Part shown: one piece after another, positions 25,461 to 34,671 of the stretch | Layout: the number at the start of each line of letters is the position of its first letter | How positions within the stretch are numbered: position 1 is the first letter of the stretch | NCBI RefSeq assembly: GCF_000424545.1 | Contig: NZ_AUKC01000032.1 | Span: 1 to 46,476, forward strand | Origin: Butyrivibrio sp. NC3005 | GTDB taxonomy: Bacteria; Bacillota; Clostridia; Lachnospirales; Lachnospiraceae | Length of the DNA: 46,476 nt | Reading direction: 5' to 3' | The notes under the pieces: model-generated | Told to the model about the DNA's origin: nothing | What the model saw: the letters and a program-made list of their open reading frames with translations, nothing else | The model's database searches: none | Position numbers and translations under genes: made by a program

Positions 25461-26165
25461 ATGAAAAAAGATGAACTATTAGTCGGGGAGAAAGGTGCCA
25501 AAAAAGCTTTGGCGGATTCAAAGAAAAGCTGTATTTTTTCATTTCTTTTAATAGCATTAATAATGGTTGTTGTCGTTGTGCTAATTGAGGGAACTGATAT
25601 TGTCGAGAAAGATTCCAAACAGGCTGTTGTAATTATGAACCTATTAGGCGGAGTTGTAAGTTTACTGCTTATGGCTGTTTATTATGGAAGAATAGATGAT
25701 TACCCAAAGAAAGCTATTTCGGCATGCTTTAGCGGACTTCCTGTTTCTAATCTTGAAACATTGAATATTTTGAATAATCAGACTTATTTTGATATAACAA
25801 CAGCAAACGGACAGAAGTTTCAGATTGATAAGGCTGCAATTTACAATGTTTCTTTTGTTGTCAGAAAAAGAAAAAAAGAAGATCCTGTAGTTAAAGGCGG
25901 AAATATAGAAGCATATGGTTCTGTTTGTATAGGGCTTGTATTGTATAGGTTAATTGGCTTGTTATGGGCGATGGTTGGATATGTTATTTTTGATATTGTG
26001 AAACTTAAGAATAGAAATATTGCACAGACGGTTGTGATTTCATTTTTCTTAAGAAATAATCAGGGACAAGAAACTAATATAGTTTTAGATGTTCCCAAAT
26101 CATTTGGTCTCGCATTCATGAGAGAGTTTTCGGATAGACTATTACCAAGTTATGCAGCAAACTAA
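25461..26165 (+). CDS. Membrane protein, unknown
   Basis: A 234-residue protein with four probable membrane helices: two near the N-terminus (FSFLLIALIMVVVVVLI; VVIMNLLGGVVSLLLMAVYY) and two near 155-190 (VCIGLVLYRLIGLLWAMVGY onward). Between and after the pairs are two beta-rich soluble segments. GGAGAAAGG precedes the ATG. It is followed by a strong terminator. The layout resembles small PH-like membrane proteins but no family is recognised. Its position between the kinase genes and the flagellar genes gives no clear role. Confidence 0.75.
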   Translation: MKKDELLVGEKGAKKALADSKKSCIFSFLLIALIMVVVVVLIEGTDIVEKDSKQAVVIMNLLGGVVSLLLMAVYYGRIDDYPKKAISACFSGLPVSNLETLNILNNQTYFDITTANGQKFQIDKAAIYNVSFVVRKRKKEDPVVKGGNIEAYGSVCIGLVLYRLIGLLWAMVGYVIFDIVKLKNRNIAQTVVISFFLRNNQGQETNIVLDVPKSFGLAFMREFSDRLLPSYAAN

Positions 26166-26172
26166 TTAAATA

Positions 26173-26260
26173 AAAGCTTCCAGGTGAGAGCTTATTTATT
26201 CTTTTTGATAGTTTTAATAATAATCATAAAGAATAAGGCTTTGCATTTGGAAGCTTTTTT
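26173..26260 (+). terminator. Long hairpin terminator
   Basis: AAAGCTTCCA and an AGCTTATTTATTCTTT segment pair with AAAGAATAAGGCT and TTGGAAGCTTT, with two internal loops, ending in six T. It separates the kinase-side genes from the flagellar genes. Confidence 0.85.
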
Positions 26261-26264
26261 AATT

Positions 26265-26290
26265 TAACTTTTTTTAAAAGCCGCCGAAAT
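26265..26290 (+). promoter_or_regulatory. Sigma-D (sigma-28, flagellar) promoter
   Basis: TAAC (26265-26268), 14 bases, GCCGAAAT (26283-26290). The consensus in Firmicutes is TAAA-N15-GCCGATAT, so seven of eight -10 bases match. It lies right after the terminator and 71 bases before a gene that precedes flagellin. No sigma-A promoter competes here. Confidence 0.7.
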
Positions 26291-26361
26291 AGAAGTTGAA
26301 GATTGACTGTTTTGTTTGAAGATTACAATGGAGCATTTTAATATTTCCACGAGGTTAATTT

Positions 26362-29300
26362 ATGGCGAATATACAACTAGTCGAAGCGGCTGTAAGATCA
26401 AAAGATAATAATAACCTTAACCTTTTTGGCGCAGATAAAAAGGCATCAGGTTCATTTTTTGATACATCAAATATTGCTGTTAATACTACCAAAGAAGTTG
26501 AAACTTTATTTGGTAGTGATAGGGTTTTTGATGAAAAAAAATCAAAAGATGTAACCAAAAAGATGCAGGAATCCTTTAGTAATATAGATGTTACTAATGA
26601 GACTAATGCAGATATTCTTATGTCACAGACTCTTTCAGGTAAAGATTATGCAAAAGCCAAGGAAGATGGCTTTAATATGAAAGACGTTGATGCAAAAAAG
26701 ACGGTTACAATTTTAGATAGAATTAAAGCAGTCCTTGCAAAATCAGGAAATGTCACGAATGGATTTAATGACAATATTGACAAAGACGTATTAGAAGAAA
26801 TAACTGGAAACAAAGCTTTTGCCAATGAGATTATAAATAAGTTAAAAGAAAATGATTTGCCGCTGTCGATTCAGAATATAGAACAGATAAAAGAAGCTGT
26901 TGTTAAAAGCAGCGAAATCTCCTCTTTATCAGAATCGGCAGTTATGTACCTTATAGAAAATGAACTCCCTATAACCGTAGATAATTTGTATCTGGCTAGT
27001 CATACTACAAACGGACAGACGGCTAACCGCGGAACCTACTATATGCAGGAAGGCGGTTATATGGCAGAGCGTGCAACTACACTTGATTTTTCCAGTTTAA
27101 GAGAGCAGATAGAGGAAGTTGTTAAACAGGCTGGATTAGATAGTACTAATGAAGAGAACATTCTTTTTGCACAAAAGATGTTAGAAGAGGGATTTACACT
27201 AACTCCAGAAAGCTTAATCAAAAAGATTACGCTCGATAACCTTACATTTCCGCTTCCACTAGAAGAGGTTATAAGTTCTGCTGTAAGTGCGCTTGCAGAT
27301 GGTCAAAGAGCAGATAAGGGAGATGTTACAAACCAGACGACCCAGCTAGATAAAGCACTTGAACAGTCTGATATGCAGAACGAGTGGGTTGATAAAAATC
27401 CGGAAAAGGCAGCTTTTATATTCAAAAAAGTTGAAGATGAGCTAAGAAATCAAAAAGAAGATATAGACGAAATAAAAAGAGGAGTTCAGTCCGACTATTA
27501 TCTTGAAGAAGGAGTTGTTTCCAACGAAAAATATGAAGAGATAAAGAATAGATTAAGGCTTGAAGAGATAAGGTACACATTCTCTGTAGAAGCTAATCTT
27601 CGAATGATTCAAAGCGGAATAACTCTCGATACAACTTCAATAGAGAATCAGATAAGACAGCTACAGGACATCCTGTTAGATATGGGTAAAAGTCTCTTTG
27701 GAGAAGGAACTTCAAATACAGCTAAAGCCTCTGAATTGAGCGTAGAAGCCAAATTTACACTGTTCCGTCAGACTACGTACAGAGTTAGCGGAATAATGGA
27801 ATCGCCAGCGGCTGTAATAGGAGCTCTCAAAGATGAGTTTAAGGTAGATACGTTAGATGCTATTTACCAGAAATCAACTACTATCAAGATGTCTTTTGAC
27901 AAAGCAATGCAGGCATATGAGATGGTTTCAACAAGGCCGGATGATCAGTTTGGCGAGTCCATTGAGAAAGCATTTAGAAATGTTGATGATATTTTAAAAG
28001 AACTTAATCTGGAAGAAAATGATGATAATAGAAGAGCTGTACGTATTCTTGGATATAATCATGCAGAGATTACTAAAGAGAGCATACTTCAGGTTAAGGC
28101 GTGGGATGCCAAACTTACAAGTACCATGGATAGACTCAAACCAGGTGCAGTTTTGCAGATGATTAGAGATGGTAAAAATCCACTCAATATGACACTCGAA
28201 GAGCTTGGAGGATATTTAGATAAACAAAACAGTCAAAGTGATAAAGATGGAGATAACGATAAATACTCAGAATTCTTGTATAAGCTTGAAAGAAAGAATG
28301 GAATAACCAAGGAAGAAAAAGAATCTTACATTGGCATATTTAGATTATTTGCAAACTTAAAGGCAACAGACGATGCTGCAATAGGAATGGTTCTTCGGAC
28401 AAAAGGAGAAATGACCATTGGAAATCTTCTTACAGCTAACAGAACTGTTATAAGATCAATGTCATCTATGGACTATAGAATAGATGATGAGTTTGGAGGA
28501 ATAGAATCAGGTAAAAGTTTTTCGCCTTCAATCGACGAACAGATTAATATGGCGTTTTTGTTCTACTCTTCTAGAGCTGATAGTGTATATGAACATATAG
28601 ATGCAGACAAGCTAGCAGATTTTAAGCCGACAAATGAGACTTTCCTTACAGATTTAGCTGATGCTATGGAAGAAGAGGATAAAGACTTAGAGTCAACAGA
28701 AGATTATAATTCTCGCCAATTAAGAGAAATCAGAGATATATTTAACAATGAGAATACTAAATCTGATATGAAAGTTTTGACAAATGCATTTATTCCGATT
28801 ACTGCCTCTAATCTTGAAGCAATGAAAGAGATAAGAGAGAGCAGAAAAAAGAAAAATGTCCACGGCAAAGATGTTGAGCCATCATTATGGCAGAAGCTCC
28901 GGGAAAAGATTGGAGAAAATGATGATAATGCCTTTGAAAACATTAAAGATTTAGAGAATTACGACACCACTTTAGACAAAATAAAAGAACAGCTTGAGAA
29001 AACGTTAGAAACTACCGATAAATATATTGATTTAAGAGTAATCTCTCTTTTGCATAAGGATTTATCAGTATCTAGACAGATGTCTGAAAGCGGAAGTTAT
29101 GAGGTTCCTGTAGAAGTTGGAGACGATATTATTTCAATGCATGTTACGCTTGTAAATAATGAAGAGGAAGGTTCTCACATCACCACTTCACTCGATACAG
29201 GTACACTCGGAATCATAAAGACTGATTTACAGATTCAGAAAAATAAAATAATTGGCGTGATTGCAACATCCAACGCCAAAAGCGCTCAATCTCAACATTT

Positions 29301-29505
29301 TTTGGAAGACGTGAAAAATCGTATTAGCGAAAAAATGAATATGGAAATAGAAGCTGCGACTATTTTCTATTCTAGAGATGGTGAGTTTGAAAGAGAAATT
29401 GGAAACAGAAAAGGGACAAAGAAAGAAGAGCTTCTAACTTTGGCAAAAGAAGTAATAGAGTCTATAGCTGCTTGCGTAAAAGAAAGAGAAGTTATATTCA
29501 GTTAG
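26362..29505 (+). CDS. Large flagellar-locus protein with FliK-like C-terminus (DUF6240-type)
   Basis: A 1047-residue soluble protein without signal peptide or membrane helix. The start at 26362 has GAGG seven bases upstream. Most of the length is helical and charged, with repeated phrases (ENDLPLSIQNIEQI, ENELPITVDNLYL, EEGFTLTPESLI). This fits a family I recall as DUF6240, found beside flagellin in Lachnospiraceae (from memory, not verified). The last 130 residues (VPVEVGDDIISMHVTLV, SLDTGTLGIIKTDLQI) resemble the C-terminal domain of hook-length control protein FliK: a beta-rich block with a LDTxxLG phrase. It lies under a sigma-D promoter and 26 bases before flagellin. A role in late flagellar export or filament assembly is inferred. 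Confidence 0.75.
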   Translation: MANIQLVEAAVRSKDNNNLNLFGADKKASGSFFDTSNIAVNTTKEVETLFGSDRVFDEKKSKDVTKKMQESFSNIDVTNETNADILMSQTLSGKDYAKAKEDGFNMKDVDAKKTVTILDRIKAVLAKSGNVTNGFNDNIDKDVLEEITGNKAFANEIINKLKENDLPLSIQNIEQIKEAVVKSSEISSLSESAVMYLIENELPITVDNLYLASHTTNGQTANRGTYYMQEGGYMAERATTLDFSSLREQIEEVVKQAGLDSTNEENILFAQKMLEEGFTLTPESLIKKITLDNLTFPLPLEEVISSAVSALADGQRADKGDVTNQTTQLDKALEQSDMQNEWVDKNPEKAAFIFKKVEDELRNQKEDIDEIKRGVQSDYYLEEGVVSNEKYEEIKNRLRLEEIRYTFSVEANLRMIQSGITLDTTSIENQIRQLQDILLDMGKSLFGEGTSNTAKASELSVEAKFTLFRQTTYRVSGIMESPAAVIGALKDEFKVDTLDAIYQKSTTIKMSFDKAMQAYEMVSTRPDDQFGESIEKAFRNVDDILKELNLEENDDNRRAVRILGYNHAEITKESILQVKAWDAKLTSTMDRLKPGAVLQMIRDGKNPLNMTLEELGGYLDKQNSQSDKDGDNDKYSEFLYKLERKNGITKEEKESYIGIFRLFANLKATDDAAIGMVLRTKGEMTIGNLLTANRTVIRSMSSMDYRIDDEFGGIESGKSFSPSIDEQINMAFLFYSSRADSVYEHIDADKLADFKPTNETFLTDLADAMEEEDKDLESTEDYNSRQLREIRDIFNNENTKSDMKVLTNAFIPITASNLEAMKEIRESRKKKNVHGKDVEPSLWQKLREKIGENDDNAFENIKDLENYDTTLDKIKEQLEKTLETTDKYIDLRVISLLHKDLSVSRQMSESGSYEVPVEVGDDIISMHVTLVNNEEEGSHITTSLDTGTLGIIKTDLQIQKNKIIGVIATSNAKSAQSQHFLEDVKNRISEKMNMEIEAATIFYSRDGEFEREIGNRKGTKKEELLTLAKEVIESIAACVKEREVIFS

Positions 29506-29531
29506 TGTTAATTACTTGAATGGAGTTTTAT

Positions 29532-30650
29532 ATGAGAATTAATTACAATGTTTCGGCACTTATCGCACAGAATGCTCTTAAGGGAAATGATAATAGACTT
29601 ACCGATTCGCTTCAGAGATTATCAAGTGGATTGAAAATTGCCAATGCCAAAGATAATCCTGCAGGACTTGCTATGGCAAGAAGAATGAATGCGCAGATTA
29701 AATCTTTGAAAACAGCAGATGATAATACGATGGATGGAATCTCAATAGTACAGACAGGTGATGGAGTTTTATCAGAGATTCAGGACATGATTCAGAGAAT
29801 GAATGAACTTGCGGTTAAAGCCAGTAATGATACTATGCAGGAAAAAGACCGCAAAATTGTTCAGGAAGAGATAAATCAGCTAAAAGATGAAATAACAAGA
29901 ATATCCAATACAACAGAGTTTAATGGACAACAGCTATTTGATGGATCATTTGATTTAAGAGGATATGCAACGATAGGCGGAGCTTCAGATCCAGACGTTA
30001 AAGTAAGTACCTATACAGATGAAGTGGCAACGGGACCTGCGACAGTGGCTGGTTTGACCTGTGATTATGATAGCACCACTAATACAGTCAGTAACGTAAG
30101 TGTTACGAGTGTTACTGATGCAAAAGGAAATGAATATAATAGAGTATCCTGTGATGGAGATATTATAAGGTTTGCAAATGATAAAGGGCAGCAGATAGAG
30201 CTTCAGATTAACAGGGCAATGACAGGAGAACAAGTTGATCTTGATATAACCGGATTTGGAGCGATGGCTGTTCAGATAGGAGCAAATGAAGGCCAATGGC
30301 TGGATATGAGATTTCCTAAAATGAATCTTACCAACATAGGAATTAGAGATGTTGATGTTACAACAGGTGAAGGTGCAAGAATTGCAATTGACAAAATAAA
30401 AAATGGAATGACTTATGTATCAGCAGCACGAAGCAGACTTGGAGCATATCAGAACAGATTAGAGCATACAGATAATAACTCAGATGTAACAGTTGAAAAT
30501 ATGACAGCAGCATATTCCAGAATTATGGATGTTGATATGGCAGAAGAAACCACAACATATGCGTCAGCTCAGATTTTAGTACAGGCAGGAACTTCAATGC
30601 TTGCACAGGCAAATCAAAGACCAAGCGAAGTATTACAGCTTTTACAGTAG
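29532..30650 (+). CDS. Flagellin
   Basis: A 372-residue filament protein. The N-terminal D0/D1 region is classical (NVSALIAQNAL, LQRLSSGLKI, ADDNTMDGISIVQTGDGVLS), as is the C-terminal part (RSRLGAYQNRLEH, MAEETTTYASAQILVQAG, MLAQANQRPSEVLQLLQ). The middle (about 150-270) is a short variable domain exposed on the filament. The start is the ATG at 29532 with TGGAG six bases before it. No terminator separates it from the preceding gene, and no separate promoter is obvious in the 26-base gap. Both may therefore depend on the sigma-D promoter at 26265, unless a promoter lies inside the upstream gene. Confidence 0.96.
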   Translation: MRINYNVSALIAQNALKGNDNRLTDSLQRLSSGLKIANAKDNPAGLAMARRMNAQIKSLKTADDNTMDGISIVQTGDGVLSEIQDMIQRMNELAVKASNDTMQEKDRKIVQEEINQLKDEITRISNTTEFNGQQLFDGSFDLRGYATIGGASDPDVKVSTYTDEVATGPATVAGLTCDYDSTTNTVSNVSVTSVTDAKGNEYNRVSCDGDIIRFANDKGQQIELQINRAMTGEQVDLDITGFGAMAVQIGANEGQWLDMRFPKMNLTNIGIRDVDVTTGEGARIAIDKIKNGMTYVSAARSRLGAYQNRLEHTDNNSDVTVENMTAAYSRIMDVDMAEETTTYASAQILVQAGTSMLAQANQRPSEVLQLLQ

Positions 30651-30724
30651 TGTTATAGAGTAAAAATATCAATAAACAAGGGATGAATAGACCATCCACC
30701 TAAAATGAGGACGAGGAGAATAAC

Positions 30725-31201
30725 ATGAATCAGGAGAAAAAGCAGGAGTATACGCGTCGTATCGTTGAAGCTAACGGTACGCAGATGATTACAATTTTGT
30801 ATGAAATGACGCTCGATTATCTCGAAGATGCGGCCCTTGCAATGGATTTAAATGATATCCATAGTGCTGATCGTGAAATTAATCGTGCGCAGAGTTGTAT
30901 TAATGAGCTTATGCATTCGGTCAATTTAAGTACAGACCTCGGAATCAACTTTTTCCAGATTTATATGTTTGCAAGAAGACAGCTTATTACAGCTTCCGCC
31001 AAGAGGGATAAAGGATGTATAGACATCGTTCATTCGCTTTTTGAGAAATTAAAAGATTCCTATAAAGAGCTTGAAAAGTATGATGATAGTCCATCTTCAA
31101 TGGATGGAGCGCAGGCTGTTTTTGCTGGACTAACCTATGGACCTGGACAGCTTAATGAAACAGTTTCAGATCCATATGTCAAAAGAGGATATGAGGCTTA
31201 A
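30725..31201 (+). CDS. FliS-like flagellar export chaperone
   Basis: A 158-residue helical protein. The N-terminus (QEYTRRIVEANGTQMITILYEM) matches the FliS pattern, where a short segment precedes a four-helix bundle that binds the flagellin C-terminus. It is slightly longer than typical FliS, with a flexible tail. AGGAG lies seven bases before the ATG. It follows flagellin after 74 bases that contain a weak GGATG/CATCC hairpin, and a terminator follows it. The role, keeping flagellin unfolded for export, is by family. Confidence 0.85.
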   Translation: MNQEKKQEYTRRIVEANGTQMITILYEMTLDYLEDAALAMDLNDIHSADREINRAQSCINELMHSVNLSTDLGINFFQIYMFARRQLITASAKRDKGCIDIVHSLFEKLKDSYKELEKYDDSPSSMDGAQAVFAGLTYGPGQLNETVSDPYVKRGYEA

Positions 31202-31251
31202 ATAGTATTCATCTATATAATAATGAATAAAATCAGATTTTAATAAACTTA

Positions 31252-31300
31252 AGCAAACTGGTCAGATAAAAAGACTTTGTCTTGGACTGGTTTGCTTTTT
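31252..31300 (+). terminator. Terminator of the flagellin-FliS unit
   Basis: AGCAAACTGGTC (31252-31263) pairs with GACTGGTTTGCT (31285-31296) using two G-U pairs, with an inner AAGAC/GTCTT stem, followed by five T. Confidence 0.9.
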
Positions 31301-31337
31301 GTAGTGATAATTTTTTTAAAAAATTCTAAAAAAACTC

Positions 31338-31366
31338 TTTACAAACATCGCATATTTTGGTAAGGT
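31338..31366 (+). promoter_or_regulatory. Candidate promoter of the Tad pilus operon
   Basis: TTTACA (31338-31343), 17 bp, TAAGGT (31361-31366). It implies a leader of about 170 bases before tadZ. Confidence 0.55.
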
Positions 31367-31546
31367 ATTTAACGTTGATGAACACCACCATTTATTGGTG
31401 AATAAATAATTGTTCAATATCATGAGATTTTCTCATATACGTACTGTATTCTGCAGAACGTATTTCCATTTTTAGTAATATCATTATAGTTGTTTATTAC
31501 TGGATGTTTTTTATTCTGTTTTGCGCAGGGAGGCGAAAAAGGTTTT
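31367..31546 (+). other. Structured 5' leader of the Tad operon
   Basis: Three hairpins can be drawn in succession: CACCA/TGGTG (31382-31400), the perfect ATGAGA-TTT-TCTCAT (31422-31436), and ATACGT/ACGTAT (31437-31463). None is followed by a T-run. The arrangement could regulate pilus expression, but no known riboswitch consensus was recognised. The rest of this stretch up to the ribosome binding site is unstructured and T-rich. Confidence 0.4.
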
Positions 31547-32554
31547 ATGAATAAGAGGAATATTTTATTTTTGTGTGATCTTAGCAGATCGTATTGCGTA
31601 AAATTGGAAGAGTATTTTCGCAGAAGAGTTGATTTGCCATTTCGGATTCAGAGTTTTACTGATGAAGAAGCCTTTATTAATATCAGCGAAGAGGAAAGTA
31701 AACAGGCAGCAGCTCTTGTAATATCTAGAACAGCATTTTCTAAAATGGGGATTGGAAAATTCGACAGAGTGCTTCTTTTAGAAGAGAGAAACAGTGATGG
31801 GACATATCCGAATTTTCCTGAAATGGAAGATGTTGTTATTAAAAGAACAGACAGATATCAATCTATGGATAAGATATGCGATGCTTTATTAGAGTTTTGT
31901 ATGGAAAATCCGGATACACTGGTTATGGAAGAAAAGACAAGCCATTTGATGGGTAGAATTGGTTTTTATTCACCAATAAAAAGAAGTGGACAAAGTACAC
32001 TGGCAAGAGAAATGGCAAGTTATTTTGGAGAGAAAGAAAATGTTTTGTATTTAAGTTTAGAGCCGTTTTCCGGAATAGATAAATCAAAAGAAGATGAAGA
32101 TATGCTTGATTTGCTCTATTACTATAGAACAGATAAAGGAAGATTTCCTTTTAAGGTGCAAAATATAGTAAAAAAAGCAGATGGATACGATTATGTTCCT
32201 CCGGCTAATTCATTTATTTCCATTCGAGGCGTGAATGCAAAAGAGTGGAACGAATTAATCGAAGCAATTCGCAAGACCGGATTGTATCAGAAAATTCTTA
32301 TTGATATCGCAGAAACAACAGATGGATTTTTGACACTACTTGAAAGCTGCGATAACATCTTTACAACTATCCTTCCGGATGAAATATGTACCAGGAAACT
32401 ATCCGATTATGAAATAGCATTAAGGATTTCGGGTTATGATGATCTTCTTGAAAAAACACTGCGATGTCAGATGCCATATGACTTCATATATCAGGATAAA
32501 TCAACGAAGAGAAATTATATAGAAAATCTTTTATTATATAAACCATTAGATTAA
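31547..32554 (+). CDS. TadZ/CpaE-like ParA-family protein, degenerate P-loop
   Basis: A 335-residue protein at the head of the Tad operon. Residues 1-120 look like an atypical receiver domain (ILFLCDLSRSYCVKLEEYF). Residues 125-330 follow the MinD/ParA fold, but the deviant Walker A reads FYSPIKRSGQSTLA, lacking the KGGxGKT form; the S-T is kept. TadZ proteins often have such altered loops and act as polar localisation factors for the pilus machine. The start at 31547 has AAGG four bases upstream and a stronger GGGAGG thirteen bases upstream; earlier in-frame codons lack a site. tadA begins 22 bases after its stop. Confidence 0.75.
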   Translation: MNKRNILFLCDLSRSYCVKLEEYFRRRVDLPFRIQSFTDEEAFINISEEESKQAAALVISRTAFSKMGIGKFDRVLLLEERNSDGTYPNFPEMEDVVIKRTDRYQSMDKICDALLEFCMENPDTLVMEEKTSHLMGRIGFYSPIKRSGQSTLAREMASYFGEKENVLYLSLEPFSGIDKSKEDEDMLDLLYYYRTDKGRFPFKVQNIVKKADGYDYVPPANSFISIRGVNAKEWNELIEAIRKTGLYQKILIDIAETTDGFLTLLESCDNIFTTILPDEICTRKLSDYEIALRISGYDDLLEKTLRCQMPYDFIYQDKSTKRNYIENLLLYKPLD

Positions 32555-32576
32555 ATTTAGTAAGGAATTAAATTCC

Positions 32577-33878
32577 ATGATTGCAAATGATACAAATACA
32601 AATCTGGATATAAGGTCGAATGCTGAGCTTTTAAAGAAACTTCAAGATGATATCAGACAAAGAATAATGTCAGGACTTGATCTTACAAAAGATACATCTG
32701 ATGAAGAAATGTATGAACTCATAGATGCAGAAGTGTTAAGAAGCAAACGAGAATATGCTCTTTCGATAGAAGAACTTGAAAAATTAAGATCGGAGCTTTT
32801 TCATTCCATGAGAAAGCTCGATATTTTGCAGGATCTTGTAGATGATCCAACAGTTACAGAGATAATGATAAACGGTAAAGATGATATCTTTATCGAGAAA
32901 AAAGGAAAACTTCAGCGATATGATTTGAAGTTTGCATCAAAAGAAAAACTAGAAGATGTTATTCAGAAAATTGTTGCAGGATGTAATAGAGTAGTAAATG
33001 AATCATCGCCTATAGTTGATGCCAGACTCGAAAATGGAAGCCGAGTTAATGTAGTATTGGATCCGATAGCATTAAATGGTCCGATTGTCACAATAAGACG
33101 ATTTCCGGATGAACCTATTACAATGAAGAAACTAATATCATTTGGGTCAATTCCAGCTAATATAGTGGAAGATTTAAAAGTACTTGTTAAATCCGGCTAT
33201 AATATATTTATTTCAGGTGGTACAGGATCAGGAAAAACCACATTTCTAAATGCACTTTCAGATAGCATACCTGAGAGTGATCGAGTTATTACAATCGAAG
33301 ATAATGCAGAGCTGCAGATTCTTCATGTTCCCAATATCGTAAAAATGGAATCTAGAAATGCCAATGTTGAAGGTTGTAAAGAGATTACCATTAGAGATTT
33401 AATAAAATCTTCTCTTCGAATGAGACCAGACAGAATTGTAGTCGGAGAAGTTCGAAGCGGTGAGGCACTAGATATGGTTCAGGCTATGAATACAGGTCAT
33501 GATGGATCTATGTCAACAGGTCATGCCAACAGTGCCAGAGATATGATGTTTAGATTAGAGACAATGATGCTTATGGCAATGGATTTGCCTCTTACAGCAA
33601 TAAGACGTCAGCTTGCATCAGGAATTGATCTTGTAGTCCACCTTGGAAGACTTAGAGATAGAAGCCGAAAAATGTTGGAAATATGTGAAGTTACAGGAGA
33701 TATAGACGAAAAGACAGGTGAAGTAGCACTACAAACTCTTTGGCGATTTGAAGAAAAAGGTGAAGATGAAAATGGAAAAGTAATTGGAGAATGGAGGAAA
33801 ACTGGTGAATTACGAAACAAAGAAAAACTCCTTGCCGCAGGATTATCGTTACCATCAGATGCAATCTCAGCAGGCTGA
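32577..33878 (+). CDS. tadA: TadA/CpaF pilus assembly ATPase
   Basis: A 433-residue secretion ATPase that drives extension (and perhaps retraction) of the Flp pilus. Walker A is GGTGSGKT at 214-221. Asp-box ITIEDNAELQI, Walker B RPDRIVVGEVR and the His-box MSTGHANSARD follow in the normal order. The N-terminal domain ends in the EIMINGKDDIFIEKKGK segment typical of CpaF. AAGGA lies ten bases before the ATG, within a palindrome GGAATT-A-AATTCC. Its 3' end overlaps tadB by 74 bases. Confidence 0.95.
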   Translation: MIANDTNTNLDIRSNAELLKKLQDDIRQRIMSGLDLTKDTSDEEMYELIDAEVLRSKREYALSIEELEKLRSELFHSMRKLDILQDLVDDPTVTEIMINGKDDIFIEKKGKLQRYDLKFASKEKLEDVIQKIVAGCNRVVNESSPIVDARLENGSRVNVVLDPIALNGPIVTIRRFPDEPITMKKLISFGSIPANIVEDLKVLVKSGYNIFISGGTGSGKTTFLNALSDSIPESDRVITIEDNAELQILHVPNIVKMESRNANVEGCKEITIRDLIKSSLRMRPDRIVVGEVRSGEALDMVQAMNTGHDGSMSTGHANSARDMMFRLETMMLMAMDLPLTAIRRQLASGIDLVVHLGRLRDRSRKMLEICEVTGDIDEKTGEVALQTLWRFEEKGEDENGKVIGEWRKTGELRNKEKLLAAGLSLPSDAISAG

Positions 33879-34662
33879 CGATTACTTGTTTGAAGAAAAT
33901 ACTAAAAAGAATAGTTTTATTAAAGAACATTTAAAACGATTTGAAAAGCTGGATAAGGAAGATACCCCGGCAATACTTCTTGGAATTGCGTTAGTAGCCA
34001 TAATAGCGTGGTTATTCTATCACTCACTTGTAATGGCTTTTTTTCTACTTCCGTTAGTAATTCCGTTTTCAGAAAAAATGCATCACGAAAGAATCTTGAA
34101 GCAAAAACATGAAGTTGGGCAACAGTTCAGAGATGCACTTATCTCAATTTCGACAAGCCAGAAAGCCGGATACGCACTGGAAAATGCATTTTTGGAAGGC
34201 TACAAAGATATGCGAAAACTCTATGGAGAACAGTCTCCAATTTGTAAAGAATTGTGGAGAGTTGGAAAAGGACTTGCCAACAACATTATTCTTGAAGATT
34301 TATTGTATGAAATGGGAGAACGAACAGAGAATACTTATATACAAGAGTTTGCGAATGTATTCGCAGTAGCCAAAAGAAGTGGCGGAAATATTACTCAGAT
34401 GTTAGAAGAAACTGTCGAACAGATTTCTAATCAGACTGATGTTGAGAAAGAAATAGACGTAATGATTGCAGCTGGCAGAATGGAGGCAAGAGTAATGGAA
34501 CTAGTGCCGTTTGCGATTATAGCATATGTCGGAGCAACATCACCTGGGTTCTTTGATCCTCTTTATGGCAATGTTGCAGGATTTGCCATCATGACAGTAT
34601 GTCTTATCATATATTTGGCAGCATATCACCTAATAGAGAAAATTATTTCAATTGAAGTTTAG
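33805..34662 (+). CDS. tadB: TadB-like inner-membrane pilus platform protein
   Basis: A 285-residue protein of the type II secretion F family, the platform with which TadA works. The N-terminal 60 residues are polar. Two close membrane helices follow (AILLGIALVAIIAWLFYHSL and the next), then the cytoplasmic GspF-like bundle (EFANVFAVAKRSGGNITQML) and two C-terminal helices. The start was placed at the GTG at 33805, seven bases after GGAGG, giving a 74-base overlap with tadA; an ATG at 33859 has no ribosome binding site. tadC starts nine bases downstream. Confidence 0.88.
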   Translation: MNYETKKNSLPQDYRYHQMQSQQADDYLFEENTKKNSFIKEHLKRFEKLDKEDTPAILLGIALVAIIAWLFYHSLVMAFFLLPLVIPFSEKMHHERILKQKHEVGQQFRDALISISTSQKAGYALENAFLEGYKDMRKLYGEQSPICKELWRVGKGLANNIILEDLLYEMGERTENTYIQEFANVFAVAKRSGGNITQMLEETVEQISNQTDVEKEIDVMIAAGRMEARVMELVPFAIIAYVGATSPGFFDPLYGNVAGFAIMTVCLIIYLAAYHLIEKIISIEV

Positions 34663-34671
34663 GAAAAAAAT

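Noticed and set aside
30676..30697. CsrA-like site (ACAAGGGATGA with a GGATG/CATCC stem) before fliS
   Set aside because: The known Firmicutes CsrA target is the flagellin leader; here the GGA is in the stem base rather than in a loop and there is no second site, so support is too thin.
31367..31546. c-di-GMP riboswitch ahead of the Tad operon
   Set aside because: Neither the class I core nor the class II arrangement could be found; left as an unassigned structured leader.
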